From: Rhizobium gallicum bv. gallicum R602sp
GTDB lineage: Bacteria > Pseudomonadota > Alphaproteobacteria > Rhizobiales > Rhizobiaceae
Direction of reading: 5' to 3'
Length of the DNA: 64,000 nt
NCBI RefSeq assembly: GCF_000816845.1
Contig: NZ_CP006880.1
Coordinates: forward strand, 2,356,001 to 2,420,000
How positions within the stretch are numbered: position 1 is the first letter of the stretch; each line of letters starts with the position of its first letter. The position numbers and the translations under genes are program-made. The notes under the pieces were generated by a model. The model had not been told where the DNA came from. It saw nothing but the letters and a program-made list of their open reading frames with translations, and ran no database searches. Shown in pieces: positions 54,800 through 63,727 of this stretch.

Positions 54800-55042
54800 A
54801 GCTGTCGAGATCGGGCTATATTTGAGAATGGCGCCATGTCTGTCCTGATGACCCGGAACTGCGCAAAGGGTGGAAAGACGAAATTCTCATTCGTTCCCAA
54901 ACGGAAAAAAACGCAGATATTCGGACCTGTGTCGCCGCGCTCAAGCCAAGGCCGGTTTCGAACCGACCGACAACAAAGACCGATCCTGATAGTCCATGAA
55001 CGCTGGTTGGAGCCGGCACCCTTGAGCTGCCGAGGTTTGTGA

Positions 55043-58000
55043 TCACCCTCGGCAGCCGTCGGCCTCGCAAAGGACCCGTTGCGCCGATTGCAGGTCCGAT
55101 GTCGCGAATCCTTCGATAAACTTGCCATAGACGGGTGCGAGCAGGTCATGAGCTTCGTCGCCTCGACCCTGCGCGATCTGTAGCCGGCCGAGACTTGTCG
55201 CCGCGCGCAACTCCCACAAATCGGCGTGTTGCGCTCTGGCTACTTCAATCGCGTGCCGGAGCCGTGCTTCCACCCCGGCTCGATCAGCCATCGGCAACTG
55301 CAGCATCAGTTCGCCTGTCAGCCGATGCAGCTCCGCCTCGAACCACCGCTCGCCGGTTCCGCGCACCCGATCCAGCGCGTCGCTCAGCAAATCCAACCCC
55401 GTCTTCGCTCTGCCGGCTTGGGTTTCGAGGTATGCGAGACAGCTGAGGAAAAATGGAACCAGGAACCTCGCTCCCGTCGCCTGCCACGACCCCAATCCTT
55501 CCTGGACCTGCGTGATGGCCGCCTGTAACTCGCCTGTCTCTCCCAGCGTCCAGCCTCGAATGACCATGCCTGCCCCAAGAAAGTGTGGAGAGCCCTGCGC
55601 TCTCGCGAGCGTGATCAGCGAATCTGCCCGTTCCCGCGCTTCTCGCCGGTCGCCGCGAAGCTGCGACAGGATGCAGCCGTAAAGCAAGGCATAGCCAAGG
55701 GTGTTGCGGTGGGACAGTTCTGCTGCGTCCGTCAGCGCCTGGTTGCTCCTCGTCTGGGCTCGCTCCGGATAACCAAGAGTGAACAGGGTCCAGGATAGGA
55801 CGGACATTCCTGATACCCTGGGGTCCTGGGCGAACAGGAAGGCGAGCGAGCGGTGTTGCTGCGGGTCATAAAGGGCGAGCGACCTCTCCAGATATTTTCG
55901 TGCGATGATCAACTCGCCGCGAAGGAAGGCATCGGTTCCAACGATGCGGTTGCCGACGGTCTCAGCCGACACATCCACTTCTTCTCGGGCGCGACGGAGC
56001 AGGTCCTCTCCGGCCTTTCGCCCCGCCTCCAACTCCGCGCGAACGACGTGGAAGACCCAGTCCCCGTAAAGGACAGGCAAGAGCCGATTAGAGCCACCGA
56101 GCCGCTCGCATAATTCGCGCGCTCGCGCGTTGGTACGCCCGACCTCCGGCGCTGCCCAACCCTTGGAAATCATCAGGGCGACGCCGAGAGCGACCTGCAG
56201 CTCGAGTTCCTGCCGCCAACGTGCGGCATCGTCAGGTAGGGATTCAAGCAGTTCCAGCCCTCTTGTCAGATGGGTAATCGCTTCCGCCGTTGCCGAGCGT
56301 GCAATCTCGGCTTGTCCGGCCCTGAGCCAGTAATTGATCGCCAGTGCGGGCTGTCCCGCCTCCGAGTAGTGCCGGGCTAAAAGTTCGGGTTGCCCCTGGA
56401 CGGTTTCGGGGAAGCGGTGCTCGATCGCCCTGGCAATCGCGGCATGCAAGCGCAGCCGTTTCGTCCGCACAAGCGTCGCATAGGCCGCATCGCGTACAAG
56501 CGCGTGCTTGAAGCTGTAGGTCACCTGCGGAGAAATCGCGTGGCGGAACACCAATCCCGACGTAATAAGGGCGGCCAGCGCATCCTCAACTTCGCCCTTC
56601 GGCAACGCCGCGGCTGCGACGAGCAACTCGTGTGAGAATTCTCGTCCGATAGCGGCTGCAAGCTGCGCGACGTCCCTAGCAGAGGCCAGTCGATCGAGCC
56701 GAGCCAACAGCGATTCCTGAAGCGTGGCTGGAATTGGGATAGCTGACAGCGGATTGGCGAGCGTATAATGGTCGCCCTCGTCCTTGAGCAAGTTGGTCTC
56801 GATCACTGCCCGCGTCAGCTCTTCAACGAATAGAGGCACGCCGTCTGTCTTTGCGACGATGTCGTCTCGTACTTCGGCGGGCAGCTCCCTGCCACCGGTC
56901 AGCCTCTCGACCATAGCTGTGCCCTGCCGTCGGCTCAAACGACTAAGCGTCATCGCAGTGACATGAGCATGGCGCAGCCACGGTGGCAGGAACTCGGGAC
57001 GGAAAGTGATGAGCACCAATACCCGCGAGCCCTGCACGCGGTCAATCACAAGATCGAGCAGCTCCAGCGAGGTCGGATCCGCCCAATGGACGTCCTCATA
57101 CACGGCCAAGACAGGCTGATGCGCCGCAAGCCCCATGAGTTGGTCGACTAACACCTCCAGCGTCTGCTCCTTCTGCAGATGCGGACTCAACTCCAAAGGC
57201 CGATAGCGGTCGCCCGCCGGTATCGACAGCAGCGCCGCGAGCAAAGGGGCTACGCCGGCGACATCTTCCGTTGAAAGCGCAAGCAACCCCTCGAGTTTAC
57301 TCAGTCTCGCTTCGGCGGCATCGCCTGCGGCGAACCCGGCCGCCCGCTCCAGGAGGCCGATCACCGGATGAAGCGGGCTGCTCTGATAATACGGCGAGCA
57401 ATAGTGACTGACTGCCATATGCGGTTCGCTTTCCAACCGCCGCCGAAGGGCCCGGACAAGGCGCGACTTGCCGATGCCGGGCTCCCCCGCAAGCAGCACC
57501 ACCTGGCCCTCGCCTTCCTTGATTGCTTCCCAGTACTTGAGCAGGAGCCCAATCTCATGGTCGCGACCGACGAGCGGGGTCAGCGCCGACCCGTGCAAGG
57601 CTTCGAAACGGCTTTCTGCAGCGCTTTCACCGAGTACGCGCCAAGCGCGTACTGAACCGGGAAAACCCTTCAGCGGCTCGAAACAGAGTTCGACAAGATC
57701 AAACAGAGCACCGATTAACTGCCGCGTGCGGAATGCCACCACCACGGTTCCAGGTTCGGCCAGACTTTGCAGCCGCGCCGCTAGATTGGGCGTGTCGCCG
57801 ACGACCGTCTCCTCACGCGCTGCACCTTCACCAACCAGCTCGCCGACAACCACCAGGCCGGTGGCGATGCCAACCCGAGCTTGAAGCGCCCCACCGTGCG
57901 GTGGTCGCAGATCCCGCACTGCCTCGACTGCCGCCAGCCCCGCCCGCACGGCCCGTTCGGCCTCATCCTCGTGAGCACGCGGATAGCCGAAGTATGCAAG

Positions 58001-58402
58001 CACGCCATCGCCCATGTACTTTGCAACGTGTCCCTCGAACCGCGCAATCGCGCCCGCCACTGCACCCTGATAGTGTCGCAGCAATTCGCTCATCTCCTCC
58101 GGGTCAAGGCGTAACGAGAGCGCAGTCGACTCGACGAGGTCGACAAACATCACGGTGAGCTGGCGGCGCTCCGCCCCGGTGGCGGCTGATGTATCCCCTG
58201 GCCTGGGCGACTGTCGAACGGTCTCGCGCAGCGCTGCAATCGCGGCGAGCAGTCTACGGCGGTGCCCTACTGATATGACGCCGAGCCCAATCAGGTCTTC
58301 GGCGGTAAGATCCCGAAGTATCTCGGGATCGATGTCGTTTTGCCTGAACGCTTCCTCGTACTGTTCCAGGCCCTGATCGCGCAGCCAGGAACCGACCTGC
58401 AT
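55043..58402 (-). CDS. SAM domain - class III cyclase - AAA ATPase - TPR protein (paralog A)
   Basis: 1119 residues from the ATG at 58402 with GGAGGAG upstream. Order: SAM domain (about 1-60, GSWLRDQGLEQYEEAFRQ); class III nucleotide cyclase (about 80-260) with metal aspartates in VMFVDLVEST and KYMGDGVLAYFGYP and the transition-state pair in GDTPNLAARLQ; AAA/MalT-like ATPase (about 300-560) with Walker A GEPGIGKSR and Walker B VLAVYEDVHWADP; then TPR-like helices to the end. It may make cAMP or cGMP, but the substrate-choice residues were not resolved. It is likely a stand-alone signalling protein. It is followed after a 243-base gap by the GH29 gene in convergent orientation. Confidence 0.88.
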   Translation of the reverse strand: MQVGSWLRDQGLEQYEEAFRQNDIDPEILRDLTAEDLIGLGVISVGHRRRLLAAIAALRETVRQSPRPGDTSAATGAERRQLTVMFVDLVESTALSLRLDPEEMSELLRHYQGAVAGAIARFEGHVAKYMGDGVLAYFGYPRAHEDEAERAVRAGLAAVEAVRDLRPPHGGALQARVGIATGLVVVGELVGEGAAREETVVGDTPNLAARLQSLAEPGTVVVAFRTRQLIGALFDLVELCFEPLKGFPGSVRAWRVLGESAAESRFEALHGSALTPLVGRDHEIGLLLKYWEAIKEGEGQVVLLAGEPGIGKSRLVRALRRRLESEPHMAVSHYCSPYYQSSPLHPVIGLLERAAGFAAGDAAEARLSKLEGLLALSTEDVAGVAPLLAALLSIPAGDRYRPLELSPHLQKEQTLEVLVDQLMGLAAHQPVLAVYEDVHWADPTSLELLDLVIDRVQGSRVLVLITFRPEFLPPWLRHAHVTAMTLSRLSRRQGTAMVERLTGGRELPAEVRDDIVAKTDGVPLFVEELTRAVIETNLLKDEGDHYTLANPLSAIPIPATLQESLLARLDRLASARDVAQLAAAIGREFSHELLVAAAALPKGEVEDALAALITSGLVFRHAISPQVTYSFKHALVRDAAYATLVRTKRLRLHAAIARAIEHRFPETVQGQPELLARHYSEAGQPALAINYWLRAGQAEIARSATAEAITHLTRGLELLESLPDDAARWRQELELQVALGVALMISKGWAAPEVGRTNARARELCERLGGSNRLLPVLYGDWVFHVVRAELEAGRKAGEDLLRRAREEVDVSAETVGNRIVGTDAFLRGELIIARKYLERSLALYDPQQHRSLAFLFAQDPRVSGMSVLSWTLFTLGYPERAQTRSNQALTDAAELSHRNTLGYALLYGCILSQLRGDRREARERADSLITLARAQGSPHFLGAGMVIRGWTLGETGELQAAITQVQEGLGSWQATGARFLVPFFLSCLAYLETQAGRAKTGLDLLSDALDRVRGTGERWFEAELHRLTGELMLQLPMADRAGVEARLRHAIEVARAQHADLWELRAATSLGRLQIAQGRGDEAHDLLAPVYGKFIEGFATSDLQSAQRVLCEADGCRG

Positions 58403-58559
58403 GGCTCCTCCTCCATCTGCTCGGACCGCGTGCCTACAGCATACTCCAGAAGCCTTTGAGCGGCACGGAGAAACTTTTTTGCGACGTTCGGACAATCGGG
58501 CCGAAAGCTGCTGTTGGTGGCATTTGCTTATATGAGGAGGGGGTCAACGCGGGACTGTC

Positions 58560-59010
58560 GTCAGGGTGACATTTTTGCACTTGAGACGGCCACTGTTCTG
58601 CTTGGGGCACCCACAACCAGGCCATCTGGATCATCGTCATCCGCAGCCTTGGATTGCCGGATTGTAAGACCCTGGTCATGACCGACCGAGCCACTTTGCC
58701 AAGGTGTCGGCCAAGTCCGGCATGGGCGGTAACCTGTCGTCGGTTGTCGACGTGACGCGACAACGCTGCGACCAGAGCACGGCGGTAAATTCCGGTCCGA
58801 TGCCTTTCAAGGTGGGCAGCATCGCCGGTGCTGGCGTCGCGGGCAGCCTCGACAGCCTTGATCTGCTCGAGCAACAGCTCCAGCCGATCGGTTCGTCCCG
58901 ATCGGTACCTTCAAATGTTCTGGCAACGGACGGCCATTGATCGGAAAGCACCGCCGGTTCGCACCTGCGCCTTCCTCTTGCGTTCGGCAAAACGCGTCAA
59001 CTAGCGACAC
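58560..59010 (-). pseudogene. IS110-family transposase remnant
   Basis: Across several frames the minus strand encodes the end of an IS110 transposase: LLEQIKAVEAARDA, TLKGIGPEFTAVLWSQ, SRHVDNRRQVTAHAGL and GNPRLRMTMIQMAWLWV. Frameshifts break it at least three times and the RuvC-like N-terminal half is absent. It lies between the cyclase paralog A and the SnoaL-like gene. Confidence 0.75.
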
Positions 59011-59052
59011 ACCCGGTGAGAATTCGCTGAAAGGGCCCCGTCTGAAGCCGCT

Positions 59053-59433
59053 TCAGTTCCACGTGTGCAGGCACGTCTTCCAGGAACCGTCGCTTTGTTT
59101 TCGCAAGATCGTGACGACCGTGCCCTCGTAGCGCATCGCCTTCCCGTCTTCTCCCAAACCTGACGCCCACCACTTGCCGCTGGAATATGCGATGTCGCCC
59201 GCATCCTGGGCATCAAGCAATTCTATGCCGTGGCCTTTGATCCCAGCCGAGATCATTCCGGCCCAGAAATCGGCGATTGCCGTGCGGCCTTTTACGATTG
59301 CATGTGTGTGCGGCAGCACGGTTCCGTCTTCGGTGTATAGAGCCGCTATCGAAGCTGAATCTTTGCTGTTGAAAGCTGCATTCCAGCGGTCGTTAGCGTC
59401 TTTGACTATTTCGCGGATATTCGGCTCCGGCAT
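59053..59433 (-). CDS. SnoaL/NTF2-like small protein
   Basis: 126 residues from the ATG at 59433 (GGGAGGT upstream). NTF2-like cone fold shown by NDRWNAAFNSKDSASIAALY, TEDGTVLPHTHAIVKGRTAI and the closing EGTVVTILRKQSDGSWKTC. Such proteins are ketosteroid-isomerase-like, binding small ligands; this group is often of unknown function. It lies 17 bases downstream of cyclase paralog B in the same direction, so it is probably co-transcribed. Confidence 0.8.
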   Translation of the reverse strand: MPEPNIREIVKDANDRWNAAFNSKDSASIAALYTEDGTVLPHTHAIVKGRTAIADFWAGMISAGIKGHGIELLDAQDAGDIAYSSGKWWASGLGEDGKAMRYEGTVVTILRKQSDGSWKTCLHTWN

Positions 59434-59449
59434 GGTCACCTCCCGTGGG

Positions 59450-62400
59450 CTAAGCTGCTCCTGCGGTGTGTCCGCTTAGCAATTGTGCGTTCTTAAGGTC
59501 TGGCAGTGCCGTACCCTCTGTGAAACTTTCACAAATTCGGGCAAGCTGTTCACGCGCAGAAACTTCGTTGTCAATCCGCGCAAGGCTCAATGCTGCCCTC
59601 AATTCCCAAAAGCGTGCGCCCTGTGCTCGGGCAGTGGCCAGTGCCTCGCCGAAACGCTCCGCAGCCATCGTTTTCCGTTCGGGATCGATTTGCAGCATGG
59701 CCTCTCCCTGAAGACGGAAAACCTCGGCCGCGAACCAACGCTCATTGGTACGTTCGATGACCTGCTGTGCTTCCACAAGGAGCGTGAGGGCCGCACCCGG
59801 ATGTCCGGCTTTCATGGCGATCTGGGCTTGAACCGCCGAGAAGTACGGCGACATATACTTCGCCCCGGTGCGACGCCACTCTTCAATACCCCTCAACAAA
59901 TCGGATCTGCCACGATCTGTTTCGCCCTCCTCGGCAATTGCCCAGGCATGCAGGATCATTGCTCCTGCCTGCCAAAAGCGAAATCCCGCCTCTTCCGAGA
60001 TTTCCAGGAGTTCATAGGCCCGACTCTTCACAGCCTCCCGATTGCCTAGTATCTGATGGACGACACCCCCGAAAAACAAAGGCAGGGCGAGACTGTTGCG
60101 GTGTCCTAAGCTTCTCGCTTCCCGCACCGCTTCATCATTGGCCGCAATCGCCTGATCGGGCAAACCAAGCGGCAATAGAGTGCGGGCCAGGTAGTCGAGA
60201 CAGACGACGCGGGGGTCAAAGGCATACACGAATGCTTCAGACCGATGCTCCTGCGGGTCATAAAGCGACAGCGCTTCCTTCAAATGGGCGCGAGCACGCA
60301 AAAATTCGCCCGCGGGAAGCGCGCTGACACCGGCCGCCCGATGGGCGAAGAAAGACAGGCCGCGGTCATTATTCTGACCGGCCAGCTCCAGCAGCTTGTC
60401 GGCGGCGCGACGCGCTTCAGCAAGCTCGGCCGCATAGAGATGGTAGAGACAGAGGCCGTAGAGGACCGGGAACAGCTGGTGCACCTCATCCAGCTCTTCG
60501 CACAGCTCCTGTGCCCGCAGGTACGCCGCTCCTGTTTCCGGTGCGGCAAAGCCATGCGCTGCCACTTGCGCGCTGCCGAACGCGACCTGAATCGCTAGTT
60601 CTCGCCGCGATCGCTCCTGGCAAGGCGGGAGGGCCGCCAATCCGTTCAGGGCATTCCGGAACCGGACAAGGGCTTCCGAAATCGAGGAGCGCGAAAGCGC
60701 GCGCCGTCCGGCCAATTCGTTGTACTCGACGGCCTTGTCTAAAAGACAGGCTTGGTTGAAATGATGAGCAAGCAGCTCGGGCTCAGCTTCCACCTTTTCA
60801 GGGAAGTGTTCCTCCATGATGTGTGCAATTCGCGCGTGTAGCTGTTGGCGTCGGCTCAATAAAAGGCTCCCGTAAGCGGCATCTTGAACCAGTGCGTGTT
60901 TGAAGGCGTAGGTGACATCGCCGCCTCCCCCACGGCGGAATACCAGGCCTGCGGCCACAAGCTGGTCAGTCGCCCTCTCCAGCTCGGGTTCTGTCAGCCC
61001 AGCGGCAGCAGCCAGCAATTCGTGACTGAATTCCCGGCCGATCACTGCACCGATCTGAGCCACCTCCCTGACAGACGCCAGCCGATCGAGCCTTGCCATC
61101 AAGGAGTCGTGCAGCGTTGCGGGTACCGCAAGCGGAGGCAAGGGACCTGACAGTTCGTAATCCTCGCCGGTGTCGCTAAGCATGCCTGATTCCAAGATGA
61201 CCTTGGTCAATTCCTCGATGAAAAGCGGCACGCCCTCGGTTTTTGAAAGAATTTGGTCGAGAACCGAGGGTGGAAGACGCTTTCCTCCTGTCATGGCCAT
61301 GATAATCGAGGCCGCCTGCGCACGACTCAATCGGTTCAGTGTCAATAAAGTTGCGTGCGGAAGGCCATTCCACCGAACCAGGCCTTCCGGCCGGGATGTG
61401 GCGACGAGCATGATTGGAAGCTTTTGAATCCGATCCACAATCACATCGAAGAGCTCGGCCGATACCGGATCAAGATAATGAGCATCCTCAAGCAGCATGA
61501 GAATAGGCTTTGCTCCCGCGAGGGCCACCAGTTGGTCGACCAAGACCTCGAATGTGCGCGTTTTCAACTTTTGCGGCATCAGATCGGGTTTGGGATAACG
61601 GTCTCCCGTGGGAATCGACAGCAGGGTGGCGATCAGCGGCACTTCCTCCTGCGGATTATTGGTCGCTGCAAGCACTCCTTCTAGAAACGCCAGCTGCCGT
61701 TCGGGCGGATCCGTCCGTGAAATGCTGGCAGCGCGCAGCAACTGGTCAATCACTGGGAAAAGCGCGCTCTGCGTATGATAAGGTGAGCAGAAATAACGCA
61801 AATATGTGACGTTCTCCTCCTTCAACCGTTCGCGAAGTTCCTCGAGGATGCGTGACTTTCCGATCCCTGCTTCGCCAAAGAGCTCGACAACCTGACCTTC
61901 CCCCGACGTCGCGAGATTCCATCGCTCGGTCAACAAGGCCAGGTCAAGATCTCGCCCCGCCAGCGCAGCAGTGCCTCCCGCGTGGAGAGCGTCGAAACGG
62001 CTTTCCGCCCGGCCCTCCCCGATTACTTGGTAGGAATTCGTGGGGGTATCGAAACCGTGCAGTTTCTGCGGACGGATACGCTTCACCTCGAAGAGCTTAC
62101 CTGTCAGTCGGAATGTAAGTTCAGAAATCAGCACCGTGTTCGGTTCAGCGAGAGCTTGCAGTCTGGCCGCGAGGTTTGGTGTCTCGCCGACAACTGCATT
62201 CTCTTGAGCGGCGCCGGACCCGACTAAATCGCCGACGACCACCAGACCGGTCGCTATCCCAACACGAACGGAGAGTTGCTGGCCGCCCTTGGTCGACAAG
62301 CCCTTGACCGTTTCTACAACCGCAAGACCTGCCTTGACGGCTCGCTCGGCTTCGTCCTCGTGGGTCTGGGGCCAGCCGAAATAACAAAGCACGCCATCGC

Positions 62401-62830
62401 CCATCAGCTTCGCCACGTAGCCGTCAAAGCGGACGACGTCGCCCGCCACGGCATTTTGGAACTCACGCAACAGCGCGCCCATTTCCTCAGGATCGAGATG
62501 GGTGGAAAAGCCAGTAGAACCCACCAGGTCGACGAACATCACGGTCAGCTGGCGTCTTTCCGCCTCTCGGGGCCGCGCGGACAATGGTTGGGGACGAGGA
62601 GGAACGGCGGTCAAATCCGCCTGAAGACAAAGACGCGGGGCCGCTTGGCCGTTGTCAAGTCCAGCAATTGCCTCGAGTATTTTCTTTCTGTGCGCGAGGG
62701 GAGCCACCCCGATCTCTTTAAGGTCGTCGGAGGTCAGCTTCGGCAGCATCTCCGCGTCAATCGCATTGATCTCGAAGGCCGAGGCGTACTGCCCACATCC
62801 CAAGCTTTCCAGCCAGGAAGAAATAACCAT
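59450..62830 (-). CDS. SAM domain - class III cyclase - AAA ATPase - TPR protein (paralog B)
   Basis: 1126 residues from the ATG at 62830 (AGGG 6 bases upstream). Same layout as paralog A: SAM (VISSWLESLGCGQYASAFE), cyclase with VMFVDLVGST, KLMGDGVLCYFGWP and GETPNLAARLQ, ATPase with Walker A GEAGIGKSR and Walker B ILMLLEDAHYLDP, and TPR-like tail ending with LARICESFTEGTALPDLK. The wording differs widely from paralog A while domain order is identical, so the duplication is old or the copies came separately. Class III cyclases of this build are frequent in Rhizobiaceae. Regulated nucleotide synthesis is likely; the signal is unknown. Confidence 0.88.
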   Translation of the reverse strand: MVISSWLESLGCGQYASAFEINAIDAEMLPKLTSDDLKEIGVAPLAHRKKILEAIAGLDNGQAAPRLCLQADLTAVPPRPQPLSARPREAERRQLTVMFVDLVGSTGFSTHLDPEEMGALLREFQNAVAGDVVRFDGYVAKLMGDGVLCYFGWPQTHEDEAERAVKAGLAVVETVKGLSTKGGQQLSVRVGIATGLVVVGDLVGSGAAQENAVVGETPNLAARLQALAEPNTVLISELTFRLTGKLFEVKRIRPQKLHGFDTPTNSYQVIGEGRAESRFDALHAGGTAALAGRDLDLALLTERWNLATSGEGQVVELFGEAGIGKSRILEELRERLKEENVTYLRYFCSPYHTQSALFPVIDQLLRAASISRTDPPERQLAFLEGVLAATNNPQEEVPLIATLLSIPTGDRYPKPDLMPQKLKTRTFEVLVDQLVALAGAKPILMLLEDAHYLDPVSAELFDVIVDRIQKLPIMLVATSRPEGLVRWNGLPHATLLTLNRLSRAQAASIIMAMTGGKRLPPSVLDQILSKTEGVPLFIEELTKVILESGMLSDTGEDYELSGPLPPLAVPATLHDSLMARLDRLASVREVAQIGAVIGREFSHELLAAAAGLTEPELERATDQLVAAGLVFRRGGGGDVTYAFKHALVQDAAYGSLLLSRRQQLHARIAHIMEEHFPEKVEAEPELLAHHFNQACLLDKAVEYNELAGRRALSRSSISEALVRFRNALNGLAALPPCQERSRRELAIQVAFGSAQVAAHGFAAPETGAAYLRAQELCEELDEVHQLFPVLYGLCLYHLYAAELAEARRAADKLLELAGQNNDRGLSFFAHRAAGVSALPAGEFLRARAHLKEALSLYDPQEHRSEAFVYAFDPRVVCLDYLARTLLPLGLPDQAIAANDEAVREARSLGHRNSLALPLFFGGVVHQILGNREAVKSRAYELLEISEEAGFRFWQAGAMILHAWAIAEEGETDRGRSDLLRGIEEWRRTGAKYMSPYFSAVQAQIAMKAGHPGAALTLLVEAQQVIERTNERWFAAEVFRLQGEAMLQIDPERKTMAAERFGEALATARAQGARFWELRAALSLARIDNEVSAREQLARICESFTEGTALPDLKNAQLLSGHTAGAA

Positions 62831-63016
62831 CGGGGGCCCTCCCCAGGACAACCCTCAAGAAAACACTATACCGCATCCACCGGGAAAAAGCACTCGCCAA
62901 GCCTTGTATACCGACAGTGTCGGAGGGGTACTTCACCCTTGGATAGCCGAAGCTGCTGGGCGATGCCGGCCCCTTTCCAGCTTGCGTCCGGGGCATTGCG
63001 GCAAGCGTTCGCTTCG

Positions 63017-63137
63017 CAATAAAAAGCCCGGCGCGGGAGGAGGTGCGCCGGGCTTCGATAATGACTGGCAGCTTGGGAGGAGGAGTGCTGCCCGTCGGAC
63101 CGAAGCGGCTCGGGAGGAGGGTGAATCGCTTCGGACC
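63017..63137 (-). ncRNA. cuckoo/CcsR-type sRNA: three CCUCCUCCC-loop hairpins
   Basis: On the minus strand three stem-loops follow each other: stem CCGAAGCG/CGCTTCGG (63134-63100), stem GGCAGC/GCTGCC (63092-63067) and stem AAGCCCGGCGC/GCGCCGGGCTT (63055-63024). Each loop contains the identical CCTCCTCCC (63120-63112, 63083-63075, 63043-63035). The last hairpin is followed by TTTTTATT and so is a rho-independent terminator. CCUCCUCCC loops are the mark of the cuckoo (CcsR) RNAs of alphaproteobacteria, stress-induced and able to mask ribosome sites. A heat-shock-like promoter stands just upstream. No DUF1127 gene, the usual partner, is seen. Confidence 0.75.
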
Positions 63138-63143
63138 ATTAAA

Positions 63144-63172
63144 AGGTAATGCTGCAACGCAGCAAATTCAAG
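63144..63172 (-). promoter_or_regulatory. RpoH-like promoter of the hairpin RNA
   Basis: On the minus strand CTTGAA (63172-63167), 17 bases, then TTACCT (63149-63144). CTTGAA is the -35 hallmark of RpoH promoters in alphaproteobacteria; the -10 is a weaker match. Transcription would begin near 63137, just before the first hairpin. Confidence 0.5.
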
Positions 63173-63199
63173 CCCAACGCTCAAAATACTGCTTTCCTT

Positions 63200-63324
63200 T
63201 CCCGTTTCCCGCTGTAGTTGCCAAGAGATTGGGCGCCCCGTCCTGTCACCGCATAAATACACGTTCCGAGAATATCGCCGACGATGAAAAGCAAGAGCAG
63301 ACCGGTCCCATGACCCGATTTCAT
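63200..63324 (-). pseudogene. N-terminal fragment of an APC-type amino acid permease
   Basis: From a start at 63324 the minus strand reads MKSGHGTGLLLLFIVGDILG then TCIYAVTGRGAQSL, the first membrane segment of an amino acid-polyamine-organocation permease, and then loses similarity. No continuation is found downstream. Confidence 0.5.
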
Positions 63325-63396
63325 CCCGGCTGATCCGCAAGCGTCTCCAACGCTATCCCGCTCATGCTCCTCCTTTTCAGAGGGGTCCGACAATAA

Positions 63397-63540
63397 CTGC
63401 ATTCGCTCTTCGCCGTCGTCAATATCGCCGCGCTCGTGCTTTTACGCGACAGGGTTGGGCATTCGCATTTCAAAGCACCCACGATTGCGCCGGTGCTGGG
63501 TTCGATCACCTGTGTGTTTCCGCTCCGGTTCAGTACCTGA
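63397..63540 (+). pseudogene. C-terminal fragment of an APC-type amino acid permease
   Basis: On the plus strand LFAVVNIAALVLLRDRVGHS then HFKAPTIAPVLGSITCVF matches the late transmembrane and loop region of APC permeases, ending in a stop at about 63538. It points away from the N-terminal fragment on the other strand, so an inversion or two separate losses have occurred. Confidence 0.5.
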
Positions 63541-63691
63541 TCGCCCCGTGCTTCTCGGTCTTGGCGTCGTACTGTGATTCGTCTGTGTCGGCATCATGCG
63601 CATCAGCAGTCAGAAGGCCTGCAAGGGCCAGTGCACGGTTGCTGTCGGCGCCGCTCCTTTCGGCGCGCCTTGGCAACAGGCTGCAATTGAT
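63541..63691. other. short non-coding leader before the GntR gene
   Basis: About 150 bases with no gene or strong repeat seen. It should contain the promoter of the rightward GntR-type gene. Confidence 0.4.
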
Positions 63692-63701
63692 ATACTAGTA
63701 T
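63692..63701. promoter_or_regulatory. palindrome, candidate GntR autoregulatory operator
   Basis: ATACTAGTAT is a perfect 10-bp palindrome 27 bases before the GntR-type start, similar to FadR-subfamily operator cores. Confidence 0.45.
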
Positions 63702-63727
63702 GCAAACGAAGACATTTCAGGCAGTCC

